Positions 45,108 through 54,252 of a DNA stretch of 64,000 bases are shown one piece after another; within the stretch, counting starts at the first letter, position 1, and each line of letters begins with the position of its first letter. Position numbers and translations under genes: made by a program. Source of the stretch: Pseudomonas graminis (GTDB taxonomy: Bacteria; Pseudomonadota; Gammaproteobacteria; Pseudomonadales; Pseudomonadaceae); assembly GCF_013201545.1 (NCBI RefSeq), contig NZ_CP053746.1, positions 4,106,501 to 4,170,500 of the forward strand, in the 5' to 3' direction. The notes under the pieces are model-generated. The model saw nothing but the letters and a program-made list of their open reading frames with translations. It did not search any database and was not told the DNA's origin.

Positions 45108-45272
45108 ATGCAATCCCATACGCCTGATGCTGCACCCGTCCCCCCGCGCCCCGCCCCTCAGCCGGGTGACGAAGAAACAGGATTCGACGCCGACCTGGAT
45201 CCGGGCAATGAAGATCCCGGTTCCCAGTTTGATCGGGACGCAACGGTGCCGCTGATCAATCCGGATAAATGA
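45108..45272 (+). CDS. Small acidic Pro-rich protein, unknown function
   Basis: A 54-residue protein: a proline-rich start (PVPPRPAPQPG) followed by an acidic tail (ETGFDADLDPGNEDPG). GAGAGG lies eight bases before the ATG. It is probably disordered. It stands alone between the ClpP-like gene and the KGG gene, with a hairpin behind it at 45295-45316. I recognise no family. Confidence 0.6.
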   Translation: MQSHTPDAAPVPPRPAPQPGDEETGFDADLDPGNEDPGSQFDRDATVPLINPDK

Positions 45273-45294
45273 GGGGGAGGGTATCGCTGGCAAT

Positions 45295-45316
45295 GTGCGC
45301 CTGCCATGAGGCGCAC
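45295..45316 (+). terminator. Hairpin behind the small acidic protein gene
   Basis: GTGCGCCT/AGGCGCAC with a six-base loop, followed by CGTCGCTTGTTT. The U-tract is weak, so the terminator call is tentative. Confidence 0.5.
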
Positions 45317-45342
45317 GTCGCTTGTTTAACCGCTGATCAAAC

Positions 45343-45370
45343 AAAAGAGCGAGAGCCTAGGCCCTCGCTC
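45343..45370 (-). terminator. Rho-independent terminator of the KGG gene
   Basis: On the minus strand, AGCGAG-GGCCTAGGCT-CTCGCT followed by CTTTTGTTTG, 22 bp after the stop of the KGG gene. Confidence 0.72.
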
Positions 45371-45391
45371 GCTTGACTCACCTGCACGCCA

Positions 45392-45574
45392 CTACGACTT
45401 GCCGCCTGAGCCGCCTTTCTTGCCAGTGCCGCTTGCGCCTGCACCCGATTCTCTTTTCATATCGCTTCCGGCATTGCCACTGCCTGAAGCCTGTCCGCCT
45501 TTCTTGCCGGCTTCGGACGCTTTTTCTTTATCGTTCGCAAAATTGCCAGGGTTCGACTTTCCGGTGTTAGCCAT
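45392..45574 (-). CDS. KGG-domain stress-induced small protein
   Basis: A 60-residue hydrophilic protein with KGG repeats (EAGKKGGQASGSG, GTGKKGGSGGKS) as in con-10/GsiB-like general stress proteins. Such proteins are thought to be disordered protectants. AGAGGT precedes ATG 45574. A terminator follows at 45343-45370. Confidence 0.85.
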   Translation of the reverse strand: MANTGKSNPGNFANDKEKASEAGKKGGQASGSGNAGSDMKRESGAGASGTGKKGGSGGKS

Positions 45575-45703
45575 GATCGCAGACCTCTTGTTATTGAGAT
45601 GGCGAAGCCTGTGCCTCGCCTTAAATGTGAGGGGTCGTTCACGCAATGGTTTAACCCAAAGGTCCACTTGCAGACCAACGGCGGCGGTGATGAACGGCCG
45701 TTG

Positions 45704-46504
45704 CTACATATGCACTTCCACCGCCAGCGGCAGGTGATCGGACAAATGCGTCCACGGCCGCGTGCCGAGAATTTTCGGATGGTGGCTGGTGGCGTTGCGC
45801 AGGTAAATGCGGTCCAGGCGCAGCATCGGGAAGCGCGCCGGGTAGGTCTTGGCCAACCGCCCCTGACTGCGCTCGAAGGCCTCGTGCAGGTAGCCGCAGC
45901 GCTGAAGACGCTTGTTGCCCTGCAACTGCCAGTCGTTGAAGTCACCGGCAATGACCACCGGAGCGTCTTCGGGCAATGAGTCGAGCAGGTCGCACAGCAG
46001 ATTCAGCTGCAACTGGCGGTGGCTTTCCAGCAGGCTGAGGTGCACGCAGATCGCGTGGACTTCCGCATGCCCTGGCACCTGCAGCACACAGTGCAACAAG
46101 CCACGACGTTCCGGCCCGGTGATCGATATGTCCAGGTTGCGGTAATGCAGGATCGGGTATTTGGACAACAACGCGTTGCCGTGATGGCCGTCAGGGTAGA
46201 CCGCGTTGCGGCCATAGGCGAAGTCCGTCCACATGCTGTCGGCGAGAAACTCGTAGTGCGGCGTGTCGGGCCAGTCTTCGTACTTGGCGGCGTGGCGGTC
46301 GTGGCCGCCGAGGACTTCCTGCAGAAACACCAGGTCGGCACCGGTGCTGCGCACGGCTTCACGCAACTCCGGCAGGATGAAACGCCGGTTCAGTGCGGTG
46401 AAGCCCTTGTGGGTGTTCACGGTCAGCACGCGCAGTTTGTGGACTTCGCGAAACGTGGCCGGGTCCGGAGGGGTTGCGTTCGAGCCAGCGGGATCGGGGG
46501 TCAC
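45704..46504 (-). CDS. Endonuclease/exonuclease/phosphatase (EEP) family hydrolase
   Basis: A 266-residue EEP-fold metallohydrolase. The motifs are complete: LTVNTHKG, LVFLQEV (metal Glu), AICVHLSLLESHRQLQ, VIAGDFNDW, LRLDRIYLR and LSDHLPLAVEV. The family covers DNases, sphingomyelinases and phosphodiesterases, and specificity cannot be told here. No signal peptide or membrane segment is visible. GTG 46504 is chosen because AGGAG lies seven bases upstream; the open frame continues much further but overlaps the MFS gene. Confidence 0.85.
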   Translation of the reverse strand: MTPDPAGSNATPPDPATFREVHKLRVLTVNTHKGFTALNRRFILPELREAVRSTGADLVFLQEVLGGHDRHAAKYEDWPDTPHYEFLADSMWTDFAYGRNAVYPDGHHGNALLSKYPILHYRNLDISITGPERRGLLHCVLQVPGHAEVHAICVHLSLLESHRQLQLNLLCDLLDSLPEDAPVVIAGDFNDWQLQGNKRLQRCGYLHEAFERSQGRLAKTYPARFPMLRLDRIYLRNATSHHPKILGTRPWTHLSDHLPLAVEVHM

Positions 46505-46641
46505 GCCCTCACTCCTGTTCGGGGGATGTGCTATTCCGACCGGGACGCGAGGCGGCAGTTCAGCTTTTAGGTGGGACGGGCTGTGGCCGGGGGATTTCAA
46601 CAGCGAGTGAGCGCTGTTGCAGAGTCGCCGGCCTCTTCCCT

Positions 46642-46668
46642 CTGTAGGACCGGCTTCAGCCGGGAAGC
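46642..46668 (+). repeat. REP element
   Basis: CTGTAGGACCGGCTTCAGCCGGGAAGC, located just past the stop codon of the MFS gene. Confidence 0.85.
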
Positions 46669-46686
46669 TTTGAGACGCTGCGCTCG

Positions 46687-47913
46687 CTACACCCGCGTGT
46701 CGACCGGCGCCCTGCGCGACAGCACCACTGCCAGCGTCAACGCCGCCACCGACAACAACGCCGCGAAGAAGAAAATCCAGCCATAACCTATGCCCAAAGC
46801 CACCGCACCCATCAGCGGGCCGGCAATGGCCAGGGCCAAGTCGAAGAACACCGCATAGGCACTGAGCCCGGCACCGCGACTGCTGTTGGGCACTTGCTTG
46901 ATGGCTTCGACGCCCAGCGCCGGATAGACCAGCGACAAACCAAAACCGGTCAGCCCCGCGCCGATCAGGGCGAAGGTGGTGTCGGGTGCCAGCCACAACA
47001 GCAACAGCCCCAGGGTTTCCACCGAGATGCAGACGATCGCCGAGCGAAAGCCGCCGAAGCGGTTGATCGCATTGATGAACAGCAACCGCGCCAGGATGAA
47101 GCAGACGCCGAACACGGTCAGGCACCAGGCCGCCCCTTCCCAGCCGCGGGCCACATAGAACAACGTGATGAAGGTTGTCAGCGTGCCGTAGCCGATGGAG
47201 GACAGGGTCAGGCTCAAGCCAAACGGCGCCACTCGACCAAACACCGAGAAGAACGGCATACGCTCGCCTCGCACCACCGGGATCGCCGGTTTCTTGCGGA
47301 TCAACAGCAGCGCCCCGGCTGCCAGTAAAAACAGCACCACGCCCAGGCTTGCAAACCCCAGCGCGCCGACCATCACCACCCCCAGCGGTGCGCCAATCGC
47401 AATGGCGCCGTAGGACGCGATGCCGTTCCACGAGATCGAGCGGGCGGTGTGCTCCGAACCGACCTGGCCGATGCACCAGCTGATGGTGCCGACGCCGATC
47501 AAGCCTTGGGACGCACCGAGGAACAGGCGGGCGATGATCAGGATGGTCAGACTGACTCCGGCGAAACGCTCCAGCAGGATTGCCGCCAATGTCAGCACGC
47601 CGCTCAACGCGATGCCGGACAGCCCGTACACGATGGCGCGCTTGGTGCCGATGGTGTCGCAGATGCGTCCGGCCACCGGACGGCTCAGCAGCGTCGCGAG
47701 GTACTGCGCGCCGATCACCAGCCCCGCGACCACCGCGCTGAAGCCCAACTGGTTGTGCACGTAGCCGGGCATCACTGCGATGGGCAAACCGATGCACAGG
47801 AAGGCGATGAAGGTATAGATGACGATGGAGACGATTTGCAGCGTGATCGCCATCGAACTGGCGTCGCTGACAGGCGTGTTGGCAGGCGTATCGGGCGGCA
47901 GGGCGGCAGACAT
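46687..47913 (-). CDS. MFS transporter (YfcJ/YhhS-like)
   Basis: A 408-residue major facilitator with 12 helices after a short hydrophilic N terminus. The motif after helix 2 (ATLLSRPVAGRICDTIGTKRA) and ARLFLGASQGLIGVGTISW match the YfcJ/YhhS group of putative drug or arabinose-type exporters. Substrate unknown. A single-gene unit with REPs on both sides. Confidence 0.85.
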   Translation of the reverse strand: MSAALPPDTPANTPVSDASSMAITLQIVSIVIYTFIAFLCIGLPIAVMPGYVHNQLGFSAVVAGLVIGAQYLATLLSRPVAGRICDTIGTKRAIVYGLSGIALSGVLTLAAILLERFAGVSLTILIIARLFLGASQGLIGVGTISWCIGQVGSEHTARSISWNGIASYGAIAIGAPLGVVMVGALGFASLGVVLFLLAAGALLLIRKKPAIPVVRGERMPFFSVFGRVAPFGLSLTLSSIGYGTLTTFITLFYVARGWEGAAWCLTVFGVCFILARLLFINAINRFGGFRSAIVCISVETLGLLLLWLAPDTTFALIGAGLTGFGLSLVYPALGVEAIKQVPNSSRGAGLSAYAVFFDLALAIAGPLMGAVALGIGYGWIFFFAALLSVAALTLAVVLSRRAPVDTRV

Positions 47914-48022
47914 GGGGACTCTTCGCTGGAGCGGTGGGAGTGCCGCATCATCGCCCGTGGTGTCAGGAAATGAAAGCTGGCTAACGGTTTTTATCCGGGA
48001 TCAGATGGCGCCCGGAGTTGCC

Positions 48023-48161
48023 CCTTCCCGGCTGAAGCCGGTCCCACTCACTCACCGCCTAATTCCAATGGGACTGGCTTTAGCCGGGAAAGCGTCGGAT
48101 GTCACACCGCAAAATTGGGGGCGCCTGGTCTGGCGTCTTTTCGGCCAAAGCCGTTCCCACT
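48023..48161. repeat. Three REP elements
   Basis: CTTCCCGGCTGAAGCCGGTCCCACT (48025-48048), AATGGGACTGGCTTTAGCCGGGAAA (48066-48090) and a diverged TCTTTTCGGCCAAAGCCGTTCCCACT (48136-48161). Confidence 0.8.
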
Positions 48162-48165
48162 GTCA

Positions 48166-48194
48166 CAAAAAAGCCCCGTCACTGTGGACGGGGC
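48166..48194 (-). terminator. Rho-independent terminator of ybiT
   Basis: On the minus strand, GCCCCGTC-CACAGT-GACGGGGC followed by a run of six T residues, about 40 bp after the ybiT stop. A textbook terminator. Confidence 0.92.
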
Positions 48195-48233
48195 TCCTTG
48201 TTTCCGCATCACTCTGTCAGCTCAGAGCCCTGA

Positions 48234-49820
48234 TCAGAATGCAACGCCCTGGCTGCGCAGGTAATCGTCGTAGGTGCCGCTGAAGTCGGTCACGCCACTT
48301 GGGCTCAGCTCGATGATGCGAGTGGCCAGGGACGATACGAACTCGCGGTCGTGGCTGACGAAGATCAGCGTGCCCGGGTAGTTCTCCAGCGCCAGGTTCA
48401 GCGCCTCGATCGACTCCATGTCCAGGTGGTTGGTCGGTTCGTCCATGATCAGCACGTTCGGCTTCTGCAGGATCAGCTTGCCGAACAGCATGCGCCCTTG
48501 CTCACCACCGGAAATGACTTTGACCGATTTCAGGATCTCGTCGTTGGAAAACAGCATGCGGCCCAGGGTGCCACGAATGACCTGCTCACCTTGAGTCCAT
48601 TGCCCCATCCAGTCGAACAGGGTGACATCGTCTTCGAAGTCGTGGGCGTGGTCCTGGGCGTAGTAACCCAGCTCTGCCGCATCGGTCCACTTGATGGTGC
48701 CGGCGTCCGGGGTCAGTTCATTGACCAGGGTGCGCAGCAGGGTGGTTTTACCGATACCGTTCGGGCCGATGATCGCAACGCGCTCGCCCGCTTCAACCTG
48801 GAAGCTGAAGTTCTTGAACAGCGGCTTGCCGTCGAAGCCTTTGGCCATCTGGTCAATGATGACCGCCTGACGGTGCAGCTTCTTGTTCTGATCAAAGCGG
48901 ATGAACGGGCTCACGCGGCTCGAAGGCTTGACCTCGGCCAGCTGAATCTTGTCGATCGCCTTGGCGCGGGAAGTGGCCTGCTTGGCTTTGGAGGCGTTGG
49001 CCGAAAAGCGGCTGACGAACGACTGCAGCTCGGAAATCTGGGCTTTCTTCTTGGCGTTGTCCGACAGCAACTGCTCGCGGGACTGGGTCGCCACGGTCAT
49101 GTACTCGTCGTAGTTGCCCGGGAACAGGCGCAGCTCGCCGTAATCCAGGTCAGCCATGTGGGTGCACACGCTGTTGAGGAAGTGACGGTCGTGGGAAATG
49201 ATGATCATCAGGCTGGAGCGCTGGGTCAGGATGTTTTCCAGCCAGCGAATGGTGTTGATGTCCAGGTGGTTGGTCGGCTCGTCGAGCAACAGCACTTCAG
49301 GATCGGAGAACAGCGCCTGGGCCAGCAAGACGCGCAGCTTCCAGCCAGGGGAGACCTCGCTCATCGGGCCGAAGTGCTGCTCGATGCCGATGCCCAGTCC
49401 GAGCAACAGCTCGCCGGCACGGGACTCGGCGGTGTAGCCGTCCATTTCAGCGAATTCGGTTTCCAGCTCAGCCACGGCCATGCCGTCTTCTTCGGTCATC
49501 TCCGGCAGCGAGTAAATGCGATCGCGCTCGGCCTTGACCTTCCACAGCTCTTCGTGACCCATGATCACGGTGTCGATGACGGTGAAGTCTTCGTAGGCGA
49601 ACTGGTCCTGGCGCAATTTACCCAGACGCACGTTCGGCTCGAGCATCACCTGGCCGCCGGACGGCTCCAGATCGCCGCCGAGGATCTTCATGAAGGTGGA
49701 CTTGCCACAGCCATTGGCGCCGATGAGGCCGTAGCGATTGCCACCGCCGAATTTGACCGAAACGTTCTCGAACAGCGGCTTGGCGCCAAACTGCATGGTG
49801 ATGTTAGCTGTGGAAATCAA
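48234..49820 (-). CDS. ybiT: ABC-F family ATPase YbiT
   Basis: A 528-residue soluble protein with two ABC ATPase domains joined by a basic linker, the ABC-F translation-factor layout that acts at the ribosomal E site. Domain 1 has GANGCGKST and [14 protein letters not shown]; domain 2 has [18 protein letters not shown] and [11 protein letters not shown]. The first signature, VSPGWKLRV, is non-canonical, as in YbiT. The start is TTG at 49820, placed after AGGATAAG. A strong terminator follows. Confidence 0.92.
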   Translation of the reverse strand: MISTANITMQFGAKPLFENVSVKFGGGNRYGLIGANGCGKSTFMKILGGDLEPSGGQVMLEPNVRLGKLRQDQFAYEDFTVIDTVIMGHEELWKVKAERDRIYSLPEMTEEDGMAVAELETEFAEMDGYTAESRAGELLLGLGIGIEQHFGPMSEVSPGWKLRVLLAQALFSDPEVLLLDEPTNHLDINTIRWLENILTQRSSLMIIISHDRHFLNSVCTHMADLDYGELRLFPGNYDEYMTVATQSREQLLSDNAKKKAQISELQSFVSRFSANASKAKQATSRAKAIDKIQLAEVKPSSRVSPFIRFDQNKKLHRQAVIIDQMAKGFDGKPLFKNFSFQVEAGERVAIIGPNGIGKTTLLRTLVNELTPDAGTIKWTDAAELGYYAQDHAHDFEDDVTLFDWMGQWTQGEQVIRGTLGRMLFSNDEILKSVKVISGGEQGRMLFGKLILQKPNVLIMDEPTNHLDMESIEALNLALENYPGTLIFVSHDREFVSSLATRIIELSPSGVTDFSGTYDDYLRSQGVAF

Positions 49821-50152
49821 TTGCTTATCCTGGATTGTTTACAAAGGGCTGACTGGCGATGGCCTTCGACGCCTGGTGGCGATTGCTCGTGATCCAACCA
49901 GCAGCCTGCACGTCACCGGTGACGGGGACATGACCTGATGAAGATGGGTGAACGGGAGCAGCGTCCGATACGGCTTCAGCGGGTGACCGACATGCATCGG
50001 CCACGCTTGCTGTGCGCCGGAAGACGGAAAGGTCTGGCCGCGCGCCGCGACCCCACGAAAGGCTCAAGCAGCGCAGGCTAATTCAAGGCGCGGCAGTGTA
50101 ACACCGTCTTGGTTTTCCACCTACCGCCGCTCGCCCGGTGAGCATCACCTGA
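49821..50152. other. Intergenic region between ybiT and the GAF gene
   Basis: About 330 bases without a credible gene. It must hold the ybiT promoter. A perfect 12-bp palindrome, GTCACCGGTGAC, lies at 49912-49923, about 90 bp upstream of ybiT; its role is unknown. Confidence 0.4.
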
Positions 50153-50683
50153 TCAGGCGTGCTCGACCTGTGTCCTGACTTTGTTCACCGTTGAGTGATG
50201 GGAGAACACGATGCAGCCGATGAGACGGGAGAACAGACCCAGTGTCTCGACGAGGTCCGGGTTGTCGAAAGAGCTGGCTCTGGAATCAAGCAGGCACAGC
50301 GCCCCGAACAGCTGGCCGTCCGGCAGGCTGATCGGCACGCCGATATAGCTTTCGATGGCGTATTTCTTGACCACCGGGCGACCTGCATAGCGCTCGCTGC
50401 TGCTGATGCTGGGGATGATCAGCGCCTGCGGGTTTTCGATCAGCTCGTTGCACAGGGTCGTTTCCAGCTCCAGGACTTCGCCCTCCTGGATACCGATGTG
50501 AATCTCGTCATAGACCGCGCAGGCGACCCATTCGGAGTCGGTGAACTTGGCGATGCCCGCAAAGCGCATGCCGGTCAGCCGGGTCACCAGCTTGAGGATG
50601 TTTGTGGTCGCTTCAACCTCGGCAATCGCCGAACGCTCTGCAATGGTCAGTAAATCCGGGCAGAGCAGGGAATCCAAAGCCAT
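50153..50683 (-). CDS. GAF-domain protein
   Basis: A 176-residue single GAF domain (about residues 20-160). Characteristic parts are LVTRLTGMRFAGIAKFTDSEWVACAVYDEI, SISSSERYAGRPVVKKYAIESYIGVPISLPDGQLFGALCLLDS and LFSRLIGCIVF. No catalytic output domain is attached, so it is a stand-alone sensor. ATG 50683 follows TGGAG by six bases; upstream in-frame ATGs at 50695 or further are possible. It lies 150 bp downstream of the soluble PAS chemoreceptor in the same direction. Confidence 0.82.
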   Translation of the reverse strand: MALDSLLCPDLLTIAERSAIAEVEATTNILKLVTRLTGMRFAGIAKFTDSEWVACAVYDEIHIGIQEGEVLELETTLCNELIENPQALIIPSISSSERYAGRPVVKKYAIESYIGVPISLPDGQLFGALCLLDSRASSFDNPDLVETLGLFSRLIGCIVFSHHSTVNKVRTQVEHA

Positions 50684-50833
50684 TGTCGGCTCCATGTCAA
50701 CGTGGGGTGGCATACCGGATGGGGCCACATCTGTCGCGCAGATTAGCATTTTGTAGGGCAAGCGTATCTCCCGCTCAGCGCGCTGCGACCATTTGCCATG
50801 GGGCCCCCGGGCACGAGGCGAGGGCCGCCGACG

Positions 50834-52168
50834 TCAGAGCTGGTGGCTAAATCGCTGTACCGCCCCTACGACCTGCCGCGCCCCTTCCTGAATTTCCACG
50901 ATCACGCTACCGGCCTGGTTCGCCAGCGACAGGCCCTGTTCGGCCTGAGCCCGCGTGCTGCCCATGTCCTTGACCACCTCATCCACCAGTTTCTGGTTTT
51001 GCTGCACCACCGCGACGATCTCCTCGGTGGCCGTGCTGGTGCGCCCGGCCAGCTGACGCACTTCATCAGCCACAACGGCAAAGCCACGGCCTTGTTCACC
51101 GGCCCGGGCTGCTTCGATGGCGGCATTGAGGGCAAGGAGGTTGGTCTGTTGGGCGATGCCGCCGATGGTTTGCACGATGGTGCTGATCAGCAATGACTGT
51201 TTGCCCAGGGCTTCCATGCCGTGGGAGGCGGAGAGCATCTGATCGGCGATTCCGTTCATGGTTTCGACCGTGTTGTTGATCACCGCTGCCCCGCGCTGTG
51301 CCGAGACGTCAGTGCGCTGGGAAATCTCGAAGGCAGTGCCAGCCGCGACGTTGATCTCCGCCTCGCGGTGGACTTGATCCGTGATCACAGTGGCAAATTT
51401 GACTACCTTATAAAGCTCGCCCTGGGTGTCGTGCACCGGGTTGTAGGTCGCTTCGAGCCAAACCTCTTCGCCCCGGCTGTTGATGCGCTTGAAGCGGTCG
51501 GCGACGAACTCTCCGTTGTTCAGGCGTTTCCAGAAGGTTTTGTACTCATCGGTGCCGGCAAACTTCGGGTCGCAGAACAGGCTGTGGTGTTTGCCGAGGA
51601 TCTGATCCTGGCTATAGCCCATTTCCTTGAGAAAGGATTGGTTGGCTTTAAGCACGTGACCGCCAAGGTCGAACTCAATGACTGCTGTCGAGCGCAGCAG
51701 GGCATTGATGAACGACTCGTTTTCCCGCGCCTTGTTGATTTCGGTGGTGACATTGGTTGCCAGGCATTTGAGGGCGACGAGGCGACCTTGCTCATCTTTC
51801 AACGGCGACCACGTGGCGTGAATCCAGATCAGCGAACCGCTTTTGCTGACGAAGCGGTAGTCGTCGGTCACTGCCGTGCCGCTGGTCGCTGCCGCCCTGA
51901 AGTTGCGAAAGCATGGCATGGTCGCCACATAGGAAGGGACGAACGCGGCCATGGGGTGGCCCACCAGTTCATCGTGGGAGTAACCGATGGCTGCGCAGAA
52001 CTTGCTGTTCGCGTCCGTGATGCGCAGGTCAGAATCTACTGTCAGCGACAGCATCTCCTGCATGAGGGCGTCATGGAAATTTTTGAGCGTGACCAGCTCC
52101 GAGCTCAGAGTGGTCACCTGCTTTTTGATCTTGGAATTAAACATCTGCCGCTCCGTGAATAGGCCCAT
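50834..52168 (-). CDS. Cytoplasmic PAS-PAS methyl-accepting chemotaxis protein
   Basis: A 444-residue soluble chemoreceptor without any transmembrane segment. An N-terminal coiled coil precedes two PAS domains with their PAC motifs, at about 35-145 ([18 protein letters not shown]) and 155-270 ([21 protein letters not shown]). A short signalling hairpin follows, with tip [35 protein letters not shown] is absent. The layout resembles Aer-like/BdlA-type receptors of Pseudomonas, where PAS domains sense redox, heme or flavin. Its start is ATG 52168; ATG 52144 is an alternative. Confidence 0.88.
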   Translation of the reverse strand: MGLFTERQMFNSKIKKQVTTLSSELVTLKNFHDALMQEMLSLTVDSDLRITDANSKFCAAIGYSHDELVGHPMAAFVPSYVATMPCFRNFRAAATSGTAVTDDYRFVSKSGSLIWIHATWSPLKDEQGRLVALKCLATNVTTEINKARENESFINALLRSTAVIEFDLGGHVLKANQSFLKEMGYSQDQILGKHHSLFCDPKFAGTDEYKTFWKRLNNGEFVADRFKRINSRGEEVWLEATYNPVHDTQGELYKVVKFATVITDQVHREAEINVAAGTAFEISQRTDVSAQRGAAVINNTVETMNGIADQMLSASHGMEALGKQSLLISTIVQTIGGIAQQTNLLALNAAIEAARAGEQGRGFAVVADEVRQLAGRTSTATEEIVAVVQQNQKLVDEVVKDMGSTRAQAEQGLSLANQAGSVIVEIQEGARQVVGAVQRFSHQL

Positions 52169-52271
52169 GACTTGATGTCGGCGTTTGGATCCCGAAATTA
52201 AGTCCGACCGTCAGAATTCTTTATAGATCACGTCGCGCAGAAAGAAGGGCAAATCGAGGAATTCTGGACAA

Positions 52272-52301
52272 GAAAAAGCCCGCGATGGGGGGTGCGGGCT
52301 T
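52272..52301 (-). terminator. Rho-independent terminator of the NUDIX gene
   Basis: On the minus strand, AAGCCCGC-ACCCCCCATC-GCGGGCTT followed by TTTCTTG, about 75 bp past the NUDIX stop. Confidence 0.85.
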
Positions 52302-52376
52302 AAAGTCAGTCTTGGAGGAGCAATTGAAGATTACCGCCCCCGATGTGAAAAACCTGTGAACGCCTCTCAACAACAC

Positions 52377-52745
52377 TTAATAAATAGCGTTGGTCAAAAA
52401 CGCCTTCACGATCGACTTCGCTGACGGCCTGACTTTCTGGCCGCCCAACTCCTCAGTGGTAAACCATTTGCAGTCGGCGATTTCATTGTGTGGTGCGGGA
52501 GTGGCGATCATCGTCACTGAGACTTCGAAGACGTGATGCATCACCGTGCCGCCCTCAAACCGGCTGATGTACGCCAGGTCTTCCAGGATCAGCCCGGTTT
52601 CTTCACGTAGCTCGCGTGCCGCAGCTTGCGCAGGCGACTCGTCGGCCTCGACCTTGCCACCCGGCAGATTCCAGCGAGATTTGGGTTTGCGCACGTAGAG
52701 AATCTGGTTGTCTCTGCGGCAGATGACTGTGGCTCGTTCTTTCAT
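52377..52745 (-). CDS. NUDIX hydrolase
   Basis: A 122-residue NUDIX pyrophosphohydrolase. The box GX5EX7REUXEEXGU is complete from Gly30 to Leu52 (GKVEADE...RELREETGL). It is a single domain of MutT size, acting on a nucleoside diphosphate derivative that cannot be specified. GGTGGAGG precedes the ATG at 52745. A terminator follows. Confidence 0.9.
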   Translation of the reverse strand: MKERATVICRRDNQILYVRKPKSRWNLPGGKVEADESPAQAAARELREETGLILEDLAYISRFEGGTVMHHVFEVSVTMIATPAPHNEIADCKWFTTEELGGQKVRPSAKSIVKAFLTNAIY

Positions 52746-53243
52746 TGGCGTTCCTCCACCCTACAACTCGTAAAAGCGCCTGCCGTCCGTGCATGTTCAT
52801 ACGGTTGTCACAAAACTTTCATAAATACGTTTGAAGCAGTAACGGTGCCAATGTTCCCTTGACCCCAGATAAATCGGCCGGTCATAGGAAAACCATAGCT
52901 TGTATGGGTGGAGTTTCGGAGTAACCGGCCCAACGGCGTGTCGCGTCGCCTTGGGCGGCGTCCCGGATTGATCCAAAGTGCCACTACTGAGTTGATGCGG
53001 TGCTTAGGGTTGCTTTCAGGGGAATCGTGCCCTTGGCACGATGAACGGTTACGCGATGTAAACCGTAATGCGCGCTCTTGGCGCAGGGTGCCCGTTGATG
53101 GGGCCCAATTCTCAATCCGTGGGGTGATCCGTAGCGCTGAATCCTGTTGGCACGCGTGCGGCTTCATCCCGTAGACACCTGCCTCAAAGCCCATGTACCT
53201 GAAAATACCGGAATTTTTTGCGCCTTCTTTTACTGCCGGACTC
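52746..53243. other. Intergenic region with no recognised gene
   Basis: About 500 bases. The middle (52900-53180) is GC-rich with several short open frames, none with a ribosome site or family features. It could be an RNA gene or a remnant; I cannot identify it. Confidence 0.4.
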
Positions 53244-53245
53244 TG

Positions 53246-53261
53246 TGGCACACTTTCTGCT
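53246..53261 (+). promoter_or_regulatory. Sigma-54-like promoter for the ABC operon
   Basis: TGGCACACTTTCTGCT has the GG-N10-GC spacing of RpoN promoters, with CTGC in place of the usual TTGC. It lies about 70 bp before the 53329 start. TGTGGCACAC is repeated at 53273, so the match could be partly chance. Confidence 0.45.
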
Positions 53262-53286
53262 GTCTATTCCGGTGTGGCACACAGTG

Positions 53287-53302
53287 TTCCGCTATAGCGG
53301 AA
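53287..53302. promoter_or_regulatory. Perfect 16-bp palindrome, candidate IclR operator
   Basis: TTCCGCTATAGCGGAA lies 27 bp before the binding-protein start. A partial TATTCCGG half site sits 20 bp upstream. IclR-family regulators bind short palindromes of this style, and an IclR gene lies in the same operon at 56900. Confidence 0.65.
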
Positions 53303-53328
53303 TAAACATAACCGGCGGAGTTTCTCTC

Positions 53329-54177
53329 ATGCGGCGCGGATCCCTTTCTTTGAAAGCTTGTGCATTGGCCTTGGTAACGGCAGCGACGTTTGCAACGACG
53401 GCTTACGCTGCTGACAGCAAGCTCGACAGCGTTCTGCAACGTGGCCATTTGATCGTGGGCACTGGGAGCACCAATGCGCCCTGGCACTTCCAGGGTGCAG
53501 ACGGCAAGTTGCAGGGTTTTGATATCGACATCGGGCGCATCGTCGCCAAGGGCCTGTTCAACGACCCGAGCAAGGTCGAGTTCGTCGTGCAGTCCTCGGA
53601 CGCGCGGATTCCGAACTTGCTCACCGACAAAGTCGACATGAGCTGCCAGTTCATCACCGTCACCGCCAGCCGTGCCCAGCAGGTGGCGTTCACGCTGCCT
53701 TACTACCGCGAAGGCGTTGCGCTGCTCCTGCCGACCAACAGCAAGTACAAGGAGATCGACGACCTGAAAGGCGCCGGCGACGGCGTCACTGTGGCGGTGC
53801 TGCAGAACGTCTACGCCGAAGAGCTGGTGCATCAGGCGCTGCCCAAGGCGAAAGTCGACCAGTACGACAGCGTCGATCTGATGTACCAGGCCATCAACTC
53901 CGGTCGTGCCGATGCGGCCGCCACCGATCAGTCATCGGTGAAATACCTGATGGTGCAGAACCCGGGTCGTTATCGTTCGCCTGCGTTTGCCTGGAGCCCG
54001 CAAACCTACGCGTGCGCCGTCAAACGTGGCGATCAGGACTGGCTGAACTTCGTCAACACCGCGCTCCATGAAGCCATGACCGGGGTTGAATTCCCGATGT
54101 ATGCCGAGTCGTTCAAGAAGTGGTTCGGCGTGGACCTGCCGACCCCTGCGATCGGTTTCCCGATGGAATACAAATAA
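53329..54177 (+). CDS. ABC transporter substrate-binding protein, polar amino acid family (probable D-glucosaminate/glucosamine)
   Basis: A 282-residue periplasmic family-3 binding protein. The signal peptide is at about 1-27, ending TTAYAAD. Core features are RGHLIVGTGSTNAPWHF, QGFDIDIGRIVAKGLF, LLTDKVDMSCQFITVTASRAQQVAFTLPYY and QYDSVDLMYQAINSGRADAAATDQ. GGAG precedes ATG 53329. It is first in a run of ABC, RidA, IclR, PLP dehydratase and KDG kinase genes. Homologous Pseudomonas systems have been linked to D-glucosamine/glucosaminate uptake; ligand assignment here is inferred from the operon. Confidence 0.87.
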   Translation: MRRGSLSLKACALALVTAATFATTAYAADSKLDSVLQRGHLIVGTGSTNAPWHFQGADGKLQGFDIDIGRIVAKGLFNDPSKVEFVVQSSDARIPNLLTDKVDMSCQFITVTASRAQQVAFTLPYYREGVALLLPTNSKYKEIDDLKGAGDGVTVAVLQNVYAEELVHQALPKAKVDQYDSVDLMYQAINSGRADAAATDQSSVKYLMVQNPGRYRSPAFAWSPQTYACAVKRGDQDWLNFVNTALHEAMTGVEFPMYAESFKKWFGVDLPTPAIGFPMEYK

Positions 54178-54252
54178 CCCGCGCCGCGCGCGTCGCTCAC
54201 TGAAGGGGGCGAGGGCGGCCGTGGTGCCGTCCCGCCCCAGGTACTGCTGACC

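Noticed and set aside
45704..47797. 697-codon minus-strand frame that would fuse the EEP hydrolase to an upstream domain
   Set aside because: The upstream part overlaps the MFS gene in another frame and reads as shadow sequence; GTG 46504 with AGGAG gives a normal EEP protein.
52808..53251. 147-codon minus-strand open frame upstream of the glucosaminate-type operon
   Set aside because: No ribosome site or family features; it spans the likely promoter of the divergent operon and has random-looking composition.
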